A stretch of DNA of 64,000 nt. It comes from Lachnospiraceae bacterium 3-1. Its GTDB lineage: Bacteria; Bacillota; Clostridia; Lachnospirales; Lachnospiraceae. The first letter of the stretch is position 1. Each line of letters starts with the position of its first letter. This document shows, piece after piece, positions 1-7,238 of this stretch. Position numbers and translations under genes: made by a program. The stretch is from positions 1 through 64,000 of the forward strand of contig KE159592.1 in NCBI GenBank assembly GCA_000403255.2, read 5' to 3'. The notes below the pieces were generated by a model that worked only from the letters and a program-made list of their open reading frames with translations, searched no databases and had not been told where the DNA came from.

Positions 1-78
1 TACAGCACGCTCTTGTAGATAGTATTTGACACTTGAGAATTTAATTTGACGTTTTTGTGCGGGAGACAGGAACTTTAG

Positions 79-231
79 TTTGCTGGGCTACAGTATGCAC
101 TCAAGAAAGGCATAGCTGACTGTAAAAGGGTGGAGTTTTCAAAACCGGCTGCAGATATTGAAGAGGAAAAGGATGTTGTTGTGATGCTCGGAAGTTTGGA
201 GGTGGAAGTATTGAATGTAGGGGGTGCGTAA
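79..231 (+). pseudogene. Baseplate J-like protein, C-terminal remnant
   Basis: An open frame of about 50 codons runs from just after an in-frame TAG (76-78) to the TAA at 229-231. It ends in Val/Glu-rich residues (VVVMLGSLEVEVLNVGGA). The peptide resembles the last residues of phage baseplate-assembly protein J, which normally lies directly before the gene for tail protein I, as here. No start codon with a ribosome binding site lies in the frame and the upstream sequence has stops, so this is either a decayed 3' end or a frameshifted gene whose body lies left of the window. The assignment rests mainly on position and is tentative. Confidence 0.4.
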
Positions 232-575
232 GATGTTTGATAAATTTTGTGACTATATGTATTATCTGCTGACTTCCCCTTTCAAAAGAGTAAAGAAGTC
301 GATAAACCAGTGGTACATTTTGTTCCGGGTATTGGGCAGACGCTTCGATGATGCACTGGAAAGCCTGTACAATGCAGAAGAGCAGACTATGCTTGCAACG
401 TGTGAGCCGGAAATGCTCCCGGTTCATGCAGAGGACAGGAAGATGGCACGATATCCCGGAGAGGAAGATGAAAACTTCAGGGCAAGGATAGCAAATTATC
501 CAGAGGTGTTAAGGCTTGGGGGTACAGATGCTGGGATCATAATTGCTGTAAAAACTCTTGGTTTTGATGATGTTA

Positions 576-599
576 GGAATTGTGCAAAAATAAATTTAC
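576..599 (+). repeat. Left terminal inverted repeat of the ISAzo13-family element
   Basis: A 24-nt end starting GGAATTGTGCAAAAATAAAT. It matches the reverse complement of 1856-1879 at 23 of 24 positions. Confidence 0.9.
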
Positions 600-617
600 A
601 CTTTCATCCATTGACAA

Positions 618-1817
618 TTACCTTCTGGGTTTGATTACATAGTTCCAGTTTCCCAAAATCTCACAGGGAAACAATTGTATTTTTGTAAATTCTTCATCTG
701 TGACCTTACGTTTCAGTTCGTATTTGTTTGTATCGACCTGACATTTTACTTTCAGGCCTTTGGCAGTAGTAGTTCCTGATATCAGATTCACGACAGTTTC
801 TATATCAACCAGCGGCTGACCCTGCCAGGTTTTCGTTATATAGCAGAAAAGCCGGTGCTCTATCTTATTCCACTTTGATGTGCCAGGCGGAAAATGTGAT
901 ACATGGATCTCAAGGCCGGTATAATCTGCAAGCTGCTGCAGCTCATATTTCCAAAGATGCAGACGGCTGCCATTGCTTCCCCCATTGTCACAGTTGATGT
1001 AGATCCTGTCTGCTTCCGGAAAAGTCCGGCTCCCTATACATGTCCACCAGCGGAGTATGCTTTCCGCAGCAAATTCTGCAGTATCATGGTCAGTGCCAAG
1101 GTTGACAAATCCTGTGTTGTCATTCAATACGTATACGCCGTAGGGGGCAACCTTGCCGAGTTCCGGGATTGGGAAGTCATGGTCCAGAACCTTACGTGGA
1201 TCCTTTGTTTTTCTGTATTCCTCTCCGTTGTTCTTGAAATTGCCGATATTCTCCTTTTTCTTTGCATCGACAGAAATCACTGGCAGCCCCTTTTCAAGAA
1301 AATCGGCAGCTTTGCTGTTTATGAATTCAAACTGCTCATTCCTGTCAGGATGGGGTTCGCCAACCTGGAGCATTTTCTGGTTTGCCTGTTTGCTGTACCC
1401 CAGTTTTTCCAGAATGCTGCTGACAGAGCGGAAGCTGATGTCTATATGAAATTTTTCGGCAAGGATATCCTGGATCTTCCGCAGGCTGAGGGTCGTATAA
1501 GACAGTACTTTTTGGGGGTCTCCATAGGTACTGCCGTCCACAATTTCCTGTATATGCCTTTCGATATCTGGGATGTTGTCCTGGAGTTTTTTCCGGCCAG
1601 CCCCCTGGAGCCGCATTTTTTCCTTCCGCTCAATCGGCTCGCCGCTGTCAATCTCTTTAAGCCCCTGCCTTATGGTGTAAGGGGCAACACCGCTTAGCCT
1701 GCTCACGGTGGAGATTCCGCCCCTTCCGTATGTTTTTGCTTCCGCAGCAAGAAATATGCGCCGCTGCCTCTCATCAAGTAATGGCAGCATAATACGAATT
1801 CGTTCTTCCATGGTCAT
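618..1817 (-). CDS. ISAzo13-family DDE transposase
   Basis: A 399-residue protein in one open frame. The N-terminal ~100 residues form a helix-turn-helix region (GGISTVSRLSGVAPYTIRQG). From about residue 110 a DDE core follows, with VISVDAKKKENIGNF holding the first Asp, YINCDNGGSNGSR the second, and SKWNKIEHRLF the Glu region. These motifs and the length fit the Rhodopirellula-type / ISAzo13 transposases (PF07592). The enzyme would cut at the 24-bp inverted repeats that flank it. The start ATG at 1817 is followed by a normal coding frame, and the gene fills nearly the whole element. Its base composition is richer in GC than the phage genes around it, consistent with recent arrival. Confidence 0.9.
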   Translation of the reverse strand: MTMEERIRIMLPLLDERQRRIFLAAEAKTYGRGGISTVSRLSGVAPYTIRQGLKEIDSGEPIERKEKMRLQGAGRKKLQDNIPDIERHIQEIVDGSTYGDPQKVLSYTTLSLRKIQDILAEKFHIDISFRSVSSILEKLGYSKQANQKMLQVGEPHPDRNEQFEFINSKAADFLEKGLPVISVDAKKKENIGNFKNNGEEYRKTKDPRKVLDHDFPIPELGKVAPYGVYVLNDNTGFVNLGTDHDTAEFAAESILRWWTCIGSRTFPEADRIYINCDNGGSNGSRLHLWKYELQQLADYTGLEIHVSHFPPGTSKWNKIEHRLFCYITKTWQGQPLVDIETVVNLISGTTTAKGLKVKCQVDTNKYELKRKVTDEEFTKIQLFPCEILGNWNYVIKPRR

Positions 1818-1855
1818 ACCTCCGTATGGCCATTATACCATATATTGCCAAAACA

Positions 1856-1879
1856 GTAAATTTATTTTTGCACAGTTCC
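1856..1879 (-). repeat. Right terminal inverted repeat of the ISAzo13-family element
   Basis: The inverse of the left end with one mismatch. It is followed by the second copy of the TTA target duplication at 1880-1882. Confidence 0.9.
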
Positions 1880-2282
1880 TTAATATTGTCAAAGCAAAGT
1901 ATTTAAAATCAGATGGGGAAAGATGGGCAGAATTTTATGTAATAATCAATATTGATCCAGATGTAAGGTTACCAATTGGTTATGAAACATTAAAAAAAGA
2001 GGTAAGAAAAACAAAACAGGTCACCGCATTGGATAATTATTTATTTTTAGTATGCGTTAAAACGATAGATAGCTGTAATGTTAAAGAAAGATGTGTTATA
2101 AAAACTGCTGATAAAATAAATTTTACTCTAAAAAATATAATTATTATGCGGGACAAAATAAAAAACCAAATGGAAACGAAGTCTTATCTTGAAATAAAGA
2201 ATGATTTGTGGATATTTGATGGAACCTATGCATTTGACGGAAGCAAAAAATTTGATGCTTACAGAACAAGGGAGGAATTATA

Positions 2283-2660
2283 GTGGGAAATAGCGTTATT
2301 ACAGTAATTGCAAGAAAGAAAATGGCATTAGCGAGAAAAGGTGAAATAAGACTTCCATGTATAGCAGGCATTGCTCTGGGTGATGGAGGAGAGGTGGATG
2401 GTGAAATAAGAACTCCATTACCAGAAAATATAACTTTGTTTAATGAAATCATTAGAAAACCGTATGCAGTATGTAATAAAATCTCGGAAATAAGTTACCG
2501 TTACCGTATTGATTTGGCAAGAGAGGAGTTAGCTGGTAAAACCATTAATGAAATGGCTTTATATGATGAAGAAGGAGATTTACTTGCAATTCGTACTTTT
2601 GTAGGGAAACCGAAGGAAGATGATATGGAAATGGGGTTTGAGTTTGATGATATATTTTAG
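2283..2660 (+). CDS. Phage tail-collar / tail fibre N-terminal domain protein
   Basis: A 125-residue protein beginning at GTG 2283, which overlaps the stop of the preceding tail gene; GGAGG lies 11 nt upstream. The first 60 residues carry a pattern typical of the phage tail-collar / tail-fibre attachment domain (RLPCIAGIALGDGG, then an Asp/Gly-rich stretch). The C-terminal half contains YRYRIDLAREELAGKTINEM and DEEGDLLAIRTF, as in gpH-type fibre N-termini (PF12571-like). It probably joins the fibre to the baseplate. The next gene starts within 12 bp, so the two form one transcription unit with the tail fibre. The frame is intact although the prophage around it is decaying. Confidence 0.65.
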   Translation: MGNSVITVIARKKMALARKGEIRLPCIAGIALGDGGEVDGEIRTPLPENITLFNEIIRKPYAVCNKISEISYRYRIDLAREELAGKTINEMALYDEEGDLLAIRTFVGKPKEDDMEMGFEFDDIF

Positions 2661-2671
2661 GAGAAATGATT

Positions 2672-3313
2672 ATGAGATATTTTGAGGAGAATGAAAGTGC
2701 TTATAATAGCAAAATCAAAAAAATAGAAAGAGGGGATCTGGTAGAGGCAGAGTTTGTGAATAATCTTATCCAGGAATTGATCAACAATAATGCTTTTGTG
2801 AAAAAAATGTTGGAGCAACTAGGAGTTGACATTCAGGAGCAACGGTTGCAACAGTATGAGCAGCTTACAGGATATACAGATGTAAAGATAGGACAGCTTA
2901 TCAATGGTGCTCCAGAAACACTGGACACTATCAAAGAGGTTGCAGATGCAATATTAGAAAATGAGACGGTCGTGGAAGCATTGGATGAGGCGATTGGGAA
3001 GAAACTCAATAAAGATGGGGATTTGACAGATACCACAATTACATATACTACGGAAGACGAGGAAGAGCCGACAGGATGGAAGAAATTAGGGAAATTGGTC
3101 AGCGGAAAACTGAAAAATGTAGTAAACCATGTGTCCATCATGTCAAACAATTTAAGGTTTTTGTGCAAATTGTGCGGAACGACAGACATATCAGGGTTAG
3201 CGGATGGCACGCTAACGGGTGCGGTTAGTATGCTAAACACCGGAATACAGAATGTTGACGGCATAAAATATATAAATTTTGGGGAATACAAACATGGTTC
3301 TATAACTTTTTGA
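2672..3313 (+). CDS. Phage tail fibre protein with invertible C-terminus (currently truncated)
   Basis: ATG 2672 is preferred over ATG 2666 because the AGGAGA site lies 9 nt before it. The frame ends at TGA 3311-3313 (213 residues). Residues ~1-60 form a helical, probably trimerising stem. The middle is rich in Leu/Asp/Thr (GQLINGAPETLDTIKEV), a motif common in tail fibres and usually found before a variable receptor-binding tip. The tip begins inside a 25-bp repeat at 3233-3257. The stop comes from a run of five T at 3307-3311: one T fewer would carry the frame on to 3542, for a total of ~289 residues. If the segment 3233-3925 is inverted, the frame instead continues into the minus-strand cassette ending at 3563. 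See the invertible-segment entry. Confidence 0.75.
   Translation: MRYFEENESAYNSKIKKIERGDLVEAEFVNNLIQELINNNAFVKKMLEQLGVDIQEQRLQQYEQLTGYTDVKIGQLINGAPETLDTIKEVADAILENETVVEALDEAIGKKLNKDGDLTDTTITYTTEDEEEPTGWKKLGKLVSGKLKNVVNHVSIMSNNLRFLCKLCGTTDISGLADGTLTGAVSMLNTGIQNVDGIKYINFGEYKHGSITF
3233..3257 (+). repeat. Left inverted repeat of invertible tail-fibre segment
   Basis: 25 bp, CTAAACACCGG...AATGTTG, lying within the tail-fibre coding frame (reads LNTGIQNV). It is a perfect reverse complement of 3901-3925. Its outer bases are weakly dyad-symmetric (AACA...TGTT), as in many recombinase sites. Confidence 0.9.
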
Positions 3314-3542
3314 TGATTTAGTGAAAGAAATTTTCGTAAAAACTCCTGCAACTATAGATGACACATATATCGGTAGTTTTATATTGGGAAGTGCTTACAA
3401 AATCATTATACAATCTCATTCATCAGGATTACATGCATCTGCAATCGTATTTTCTTATGCCTTAAAAGGATTGTTTTACTATACAAAAATAAATGGGATC
3501 GTTAGAAAATATACAACAAATTGGCTAGAAACAAGCATTTAA
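3312..3542 (+). pseudogene. Current-orientation tail-fibre tip, out of frame by one base
   Basis: After the TGA at 3311-3313 an open frame continues to TAA/end at 3542 (DDLVKEIFVKTPATIDDT, then YIGSFILGSAYKII). It has the short beta-strand character of receptor-binding tips. It connects to the fibre frame if the T5 run (3307-3311) were T4. There is no ribosome binding site of its own before GTG 3321, so it is best read as the detached 3' end of the fibre gene. Confidence 0.65.
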
Positions 3543-3562
3543 AGTATGCGATACTATATTTG

Positions 3563-3925
3563 TTACTGCTTGGATATATACGTAAATACCTGCCTACAGA
3601 TCCAATCACTAGTGATTTTAACGCCATCGTTAAATAGTGTAAAACTACCATCTGGATTTATGCTTGCCATAACGGTAATTCCGTTAATCTGTGTGGGGAA
3701 GGTTTCAATCATATTTACAATAGGTCTATATGCTTCCGGTATTGTAAGCAACTTATACGCAGTTCCTGGGGTTGGCTCCATATCACCGGAAAAATTTACC
3801 AAAACTGTCACTATCCTGCCAACCTTGTAAATGCAGAAGTCCCAATGATTAATTTTAGTAATAACATCATTGGTCTGCGGTTGTGTGATAAAATGGCTGG
3901 CAACATTCTGTATTCCGGTGTTTAG
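3563..3925 (-). other. Silent alternative tail-fibre C-terminal cassette
   Basis: On the minus strand an open frame of 120 codons begins within the right repeat and ends at TAA 3563-3565. After the shared LNTGIQNV it diverges (ASHFITQPQTNDVITK) and ends in a typical receptor-binding fold region (LLTIPEAYRPIVNM, TVMASINPDGSFTLF). It has no start or ribosome binding site, so it is expressed only if the segment inverts and fuses it to the fibre stem. Confidence 0.8.
3901..3925 (-). repeat. Right inverted repeat of invertible tail-fibre segment
   Basis: 25 bp and the exact reverse complement of 3233-3257. The homology stops abruptly on both sides, which points to a recombination site rather than a long duplication. 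Confidence 0.9.
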
Positions 3926-4010
3926 TGAAGAAAGGGGATGATATTACCTGAAAATTAAGATATTCTTTTGAATAATAATGCCCCACATTATTTAAGGAGG
4001 AATATTTATT

Positions 4011-4766
4011 GTGAATAGTTTTATAAGTTGGATAGGTGGTAAGAAATTACTTAGAAAGAGAATAGTAGCTGAATTTCCTGAAAAAGAATCGTTTAACCGT
4101 TATATTGAAGTATTTGGAGGAGCAGGCTGGATACTATTTGCATCTGACAAACATGCGGAAATTGAAGTTTATAATGATGTAAATGGAAATCTTGTCAACT
4201 TGTTCCGATGTGTCAAGTATCATTCTGAGGCTCTTCAAAAAGAATTGGAATTTTTATTAATGTCAAGGGAACAATTTTTTGATGCAAAAGAACAAATGGA
4301 AATCCGAGGATTAACAGATATTCAAAGAGCTGCGAGGTTTTATATTGTAATTAAGGAAAGTTTTGGTTCTGATTTACGTTCTTTTAGTGTGCGGCCTAAG
4401 AATATAGATAATGCTATTAATTATATTCAGACAGTGTCCGAAAGGCTGAATACAGTTGTAATTGAAAACCAAGATTTTGAGTGCATTCTCAAAACATATG
4501 ACAAAGAGGATGCGTTATTTTATCTTGATCCACCCTACTTCGAAACAGAAAAGTATTATCCAGACAGGTTCATCCTGGAAGATCATGTGCGATTAAAGGC
4601 TGCATTGAAAAGATTAGAAGGTAAATTTCTCCTTTCTTACAATGATTGTGAATATATTAGAGAAGTTTATAAAGATTATGAAATCATCGAAATGGAGCGT
4701 ATGAATAACTTAGTTCAAGGAGAAAAAAGACCCCGTTTTAAGGAGGTGCTAATTAAAAATTATTAA
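4011..4766 (+). CDS. D12-class adenine-N6 DNA methyltransferase (Dam-like, phage type)
   Basis: A 251-residue protein starting at GTG 4011, with TAAGGAGG upstream. The SAM-binding motif is at the N-terminus (SWIGGKKLLRKRI, then EVFGGAGW at ~37-44). The catalytic DPPY motif is at ~175 (YLDPPYFETEKYY), and the DN-type helices lie between. This order (alpha class, FxGxG before DPPY) and the length fit the D12/Dam family (PF02086). It transfers a methyl group from SAM to adenine in DNA; the target site cannot be read from sequence. There is no restriction enzyme partner beside it and it sits right behind the fibre genes, so it is probably an orphan prophage methylase that masks phage DNA or affects regulation. 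The frame is intact. Confidence 0.88.
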   Translation: MNSFISWIGGKKLLRKRIVAEFPEKESFNRYIEVFGGAGWILFASDKHAEIEVYNDVNGNLVNLFRCVKYHSEALQKELEFLLMSREQFFDAKEQMEIRGLTDIQRAARFYIVIKESFGSDLRSFSVRPKNIDNAINYIQTVSERLNTVVIENQDFECILKTYDKEDALFYLDPPYFETEKYYPDRFILEDHVRLKAALKRLEGKFLLSYNDCEYIREVYKDYEIIEMERMNNLVQGEKRPRFKEVLIKNY

Positions 4767-4866
4767 TATTGAAAAATGATATAAAATAACCGAAAAACAA
4801 TATAAATGATTGAAAATCATTGTAATAATCCGAATTGTGATATTATTTCTCGCAAGGGGCATTATT

Positions 4867-5139
4867 ATGATAAGAATACATTTATCTAAGCTTCTTGGGG
4901 AACGACGTATGACACAGAAAAGATTGTCAGAGTTAACAGGAATACGGCGTAATGCCATAAACGAATGGTATCATGAGATAACTGTTAGTTTGAAAGTAGA
5001 ACATATAGACAGAATATGTGAAGTTTTGGATTGCTCTGTTGAAGAATTGATAGAGTATATTCCTAATAAGATACCAAAAACTGGCAAGCACCTGATAATT
5101 GAAGAGCACGGAAACCGGAAGCAAGGAGAAGGAATGTGA
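4867..5139 (+). CDS. Small XRE-family helix-turn-helix regulator
   Basis: ATG 4867 is chosen over earlier starts because AAGGGG lies 8-13 nt upstream and homology begins there. The product has 90 residues. The HTH covers ~5-60 (LSKLLGERRMTQKRLSELTG, then RRNAINEWYHEI, ending LDCSVEELIEYIP), the YozG/Cro-C1 layout used by small prophage and plasmid repressors. A short charged tail follows (NRKQGEGM). The coding end overlaps a strong terminator hairpin. It may control the neighbouring methylase or phage genes; no operator was identified. Confidence 0.8.
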   Translation: MIRIHLSKLLGERRMTQKRLSELTGIRRNAINEWYHEITVSLKVEHIDRICEVLDCSVEELIEYIPNKIPKTGKHLIIEEHGNRKQGEGM

Positions 5140-5168
5140 TTGAAATCGCATTCCTTCTCCTTGCTTTA
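5121..5168 (+). terminator. Strong rho-independent terminator after the XRE gene
   Basis: GCAAGGAGAAGGAATGTGAT (5121-5140) pairs almost perfectly with 5145-5164 across a TGAA loop, followed by TTTAAAA. The stem overlaps the last codons of the regulator gene. Confidence 0.8.
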
Positions 5169-5568
5169 AAATCGGAAAATATTTCCCGAAAATTTTTGAC
5201 AAGAAAAATAAGAAATTGTGACAGAAATTTTGGGTAGCTACAGTAGTTCCAATATACAGCGGGAACACTTTTCCAAAAAGGGAGATTTGGAAAGCGATTG
5301 GGAGATTATGGGCTGAAATAATTTGCTGTTAGCTATTCAGATTTCTATGAAAAGAAACAAATAATGTGTTTGCCAATTTCGTTAAGGCAAGACAAAAATC
5401 ATGTGTAGTAGAGGTGGGAATAATGGCGAAAATTCATAGAAGCAGGATGATGAAAGAAATACATGTAGAGGTAACTATTATAAATGCTCGGGGCAACGGA
5501 GTAATACCTGGAAAAAATAAAAAAGGAGCTCATAAAGATGATGTGCCTTTACCCAATAAGTTACGTGA
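5169..5568. other. Gene-poor 400-bp stretch at the prophage boundary
   Basis: No convincing gene was found. A short plus-strand frame (ATG 5423 to 5611) has a plausible GAGGTGGG site but its end runs antisense to the fragment at 5569-5751 and its peptide is not recognised. The stretch probably marks an old junction. Confidence 0.4.
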
Positions 5569-5751
5569 TTACCGAAGCGGACTTTCAGGAATAGCTTCAA
5601 CAGGGTCATAGTCAATTTCTTCAAAATCTTCTAAAGACTTTACAGCTGAAAAAGATAAGGAAGCCGGAGAATCATCATCTGCATCCAATATGTCAATCGA
5701 ACATATTTCATTTTGTCGGATTTCATTAAATTGCACCACTTTACAAGTTTT
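5569..5751 (-). pseudogene. Unrecognised acidic protein fragment
   Basis: A minus-strand frame of ~60 codons follows an in-frame TAA and has no ribosome binding site. It ends in an Asp/Glu/Pro-rich segment (KSLEDFEEIDYDPVEAIPES). The composition looks like genuine coding sequence and like the C-terminus of a larger acidic protein, possibly of mobile-element origin. No family was recognised. Confidence 0.35.
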
Positions 5752-5755
5752 TTAT

Positions 5756-5820
5756 AAAAAAATGAGAAGGAAATAGCTCCGGGGTTTCCTATCTGGCAGA
5801 CAGAATACTCCTTCTTTATT
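5756..5820 (-). terminator. Possible terminator after the rrf2-like gene
   Basis: On the minus strand AGAAGGA pairs with TCCTTCT, with a smaller AGGAAA/TTTCCT stem inside, followed by seven T. The loop is long, so this is tentative. Confidence 0.35.
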
Positions 5821-5823
5821 TTT

Positions 5824-6261
5824 TCATCCATCCTGTGTATTCTGGTGATAATCTGCAATGATGTTTTCCATTGTGATGGCTTGCAAACTGTTACATAAAT
5901 CATTCTTAATTTTTTGATAAGAGCAGTCCAATACTTTATGGATGTTTTTCCCAACAGGGCAGAAAGGGGAAGGCATCGCATGGACGCCAATCAGTTTTTT
6001 CATAAAATCCGGCTCTATCGCTTTATAGATCTGGTATAAGGTTATTTCCTGCAATGGGGCAGCCAGGGCGGCACCGCCAGTCCCAGATTTTATTGATATC
6101 ACACCGACTTTTTTCAGGGAACTAAGGATGTTCCGTATTGTGACAGGATTGCTGCCTGTAGATAGTGACAATAGCTCACTGGTCACTTTTTTTACATTTC
6201 CATATTCATAAATGAAAACAAGGCAATGGACCGCAATAGAACATTTTGTGCTAATATGCAT
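5824..6261 (-). CDS. Rrf2-family transcriptional regulator
   Basis: A 145-residue protein; ATG 6261 has AAGGAGGG upstream. The N-terminus is the winged-helix of Rrf2 proteins (STKCSIAVHCLVFIYEYG, ELLSLSTGSNPVTIRNILSS, then a GTGGAALAAP wing). Only one cysteine stands in the region where Fe-S members (IscR, NsrR) have three (SPFCPVGKNIHKVLDCSYQ holds two in all), so a cluster is uncertain; a thiol or ligand-sensing YwnA/CymR-like mode is possible. It is divergent from the flavodoxin-ferredoxin gene with a 121-bp gap, so it probably controls that gene and itself, perhaps in response to redox state. The frame is intact. Confidence 0.85.
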   Translation of the reverse strand: MHISTKCSIAVHCLVFIYEYGNVKKVTSELLSLSTGSNPVTIRNILSSLKKVGVISIKSGTGGAALAAPLQEITLYQIYKAIEPDFMKKLIGVHAMPSPFCPVGKNIHKVLDCSYQKIKNDLCNSLQAITMENIIADYHQNTQDG

Positions 6262-6320
6262 GGAGTACCCTCCTTTTTTTGCTTTCTATAGTGTAGCATA
6301 CAAAAGGCATCCTGTAAATG

Positions 6321-6349
6321 TTGACATTACACCTCCACATGATTATAAT
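6321..6349 (+). promoter_or_regulatory. Sigma-A promoter of the flavodoxin-ferredoxin gene
   Basis: TTGACA (6321-6326), a 17-bp spacer, then TATAAT (6344-6349): a perfect consensus promoter 34 bp before the start codon. Such a strong promoter in the Rrf2 divergent gap suggests the regulator acts as a repressor here (inference). Confidence 0.85.
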
Positions 6350-6382
6350 TGATGTAGTTCTAAAAATTACAGGAGGTATATC

Positions 6383-7147
6383 ATGAGAGTCATTCAAATC
6401 GTTTTTAGTCCAACCGGAGGAACCAGGGAGATTGCAGAAACTATTACATCGCAGTGGGATATTCCTGTTAATGAAATTGATCTGACCAATGCACAGAACG
6501 ATTTCTCTGTGGTTGATTTTATCCAGGATGACGTTGCGGTCATTTCTGTTCCATCTTACGGAGGGCGGGTACCTATCCTCGCAGCCGAGAGGATCAAAAG
6601 AATTCATGGAAATGGAACACGTTGCATCATTGTTTGCGTATATGGCAATCGTGCATATGAAGATACACTCGTAGAACTGAATGATATTGCGGAATACAGC
6701 GGATTCCATGTGGTTGCTGCTGTTGGCGCAGTTGCGGAGCATTCTATCATGCATCAGTATGCCACTGGCAGGCCCGACCAGAAGGATAGACGTGAATTGC
6801 AAAGTTTTGGAGAAAAAATCTTTGATAAGATTAAGAATGCCAATTGTACATCTACACTGCAAATACCAGGAAACCGGCCCTACAAAAAAACAGGAGGAGT
6901 CGGTCTGGTTCCTAAGGCAGATAAGCGTTGTACAGGCTGTGGGCTTTGTGCTAAAAACTGCCCAGCACAGGCAATCAGCAGGGTGAATCTGAAAACGGCG
7001 GACAGTAAGAAGTGCATTTCTTGTATGCGATGCGTTGCAGAATGTCCTGAATCAGCCCGTAAAGTAAATGGAGCAATGGTTTCAATTGCGGCATTAGCAA
7101 TAAAAAAAGTCTGTTCAGAGAGAAAGGGCAACGAGCTTTATATTTAA
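6383..7147 (+). CDS. EFR1-family flavodoxin-ferredoxin fusion protein
   Basis: A 254-residue protein with ACAGGAGG before ATG 6383. Residues 1-~165 form a flavodoxin fold with the FMN phosphate loop near the N-terminus (FSPTGGTREIA) and the SVPSYGGRVP loop. The C-terminus carries two 4Fe-4S sets: CTGCGLCAKNCP at ~192 and CISCMRCVAECP at ~220. This is the EFR1-type arrangement common in anaerobic clostridia. It would pass low-potential electrons between an FMN site and iron-sulfur clusters in the cytoplasm; the partner is unknown. A divergent Rrf2 regulator and a consensus promoter suggest inducible, redox-linked expression. Confidence 0.88.
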   Translation: MRVIQIVFSPTGGTREIAETITSQWDIPVNEIDLTNAQNDFSVVDFIQDDVAVISVPSYGGRVPILAAERIKRIHGNGTRCIIVCVYGNRAYEDTLVELNDIAEYSGFHVVAAVGAVAEHSIMHQYATGRPDQKDRRELQSFGEKIFDKIKNANCTSTLQIPGNRPYKKTGGVGLVPKADKRCTGCGLCAKNCPAQAISRVNLKTADSKKCISCMRCVAECPESARKVNGAMVSIAALAIKKVCSERKGNELYI

Positions 7148-7238
7148 TTCTAATCCTTCGACTTTTTTATAGAACAAAATTAGGGAGATGTAACAGTAAT
7201 ATAAGCCCATTAAAAACTGCGGTGTTGCCTGCCGCAGT

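Larger units (their letters stand above)
576..1879. mobile_element. ISAzo13-family insertion sequence, apparently complete
   Basis: This is a 1304-bp element carrying one transposase on the minus strand. The ends are 24-bp terminal inverted repeats (576-599 and 1856-1879) that differ at one position and begin GGAAYTGTGC. The element is flanked by a direct repeat TTA (573-575 and 1880-1882), read as a 3-bp target duplication. Its insertion splits a phage tail gene, and removing the element plus one TTA restores that reading frame exactly. Both the ends and the transposase frame look intact, so it could still be mobile if expressed. Confidence 0.9.
233..2283 (+). pseudogene. Phage tail protein (gpI-like) split by an insertion sequence
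   Basis: Codons run from ATG 233 (AGGGGG site 8 nt upstream) to 575, are interrupted by the insertion sequence at 576-1879, and resume at 1883 after a duplicated TTA. Joining 575 to 1883 restores one uninterrupted frame of about 247 residues ending with TAG at 2281-2283. The N-terminal half has a helical tail-protein character (RVLGRRFDDALESLYNAEEQ, then a short GTDAGI segment). The C-terminal half is Lys/Ile-rich. The place between a baseplate-J remnant and a tail-collar gene matches tail protein I (DUF2313-like) of myovirus-type prophages. The stop overlaps the GTG start of the next gene, showing the original translational coupling. The gene is inactive because of the insertion. Confidence 0.7.
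3233..3925. other. Predicted invertible DNA segment swapping tail-fibre C-termini
   Basis: The 693-bp segment is bounded by perfect 25-bp inverted repeats. The plus strand holds the C-terminus in the current orientation (interrupted by a T-run frameshift). The minus strand holds a second C-terminus that starts in the same phase inside the right repeat (it too reads LNTGIQNV) and stays open to TAA at 3563-3565. Inversion anywhere within the repeats would therefore give a continuous ~307-residue fibre with a different tip. This is the organisation of phage host-range switches such as those of Mu and P1 (established knowledge). No intact invertase gene lies in the window, so present-day activity is unknown. 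Confidence 0.85.

Noticed and set aside
903-1697. Long plus-strand open frame (264 codons)
   Set aside because: It runs antisense through the ISAzo13 transposase, has no ribosome binding site, and its product shows no domain.
5366-5611. 81-codon plus-strand frame
   Set aside because: A possible ribosome binding site exists at ATG 5423, but the end is antisense to a better coding fragment and no family is recognised; kept only as a note.
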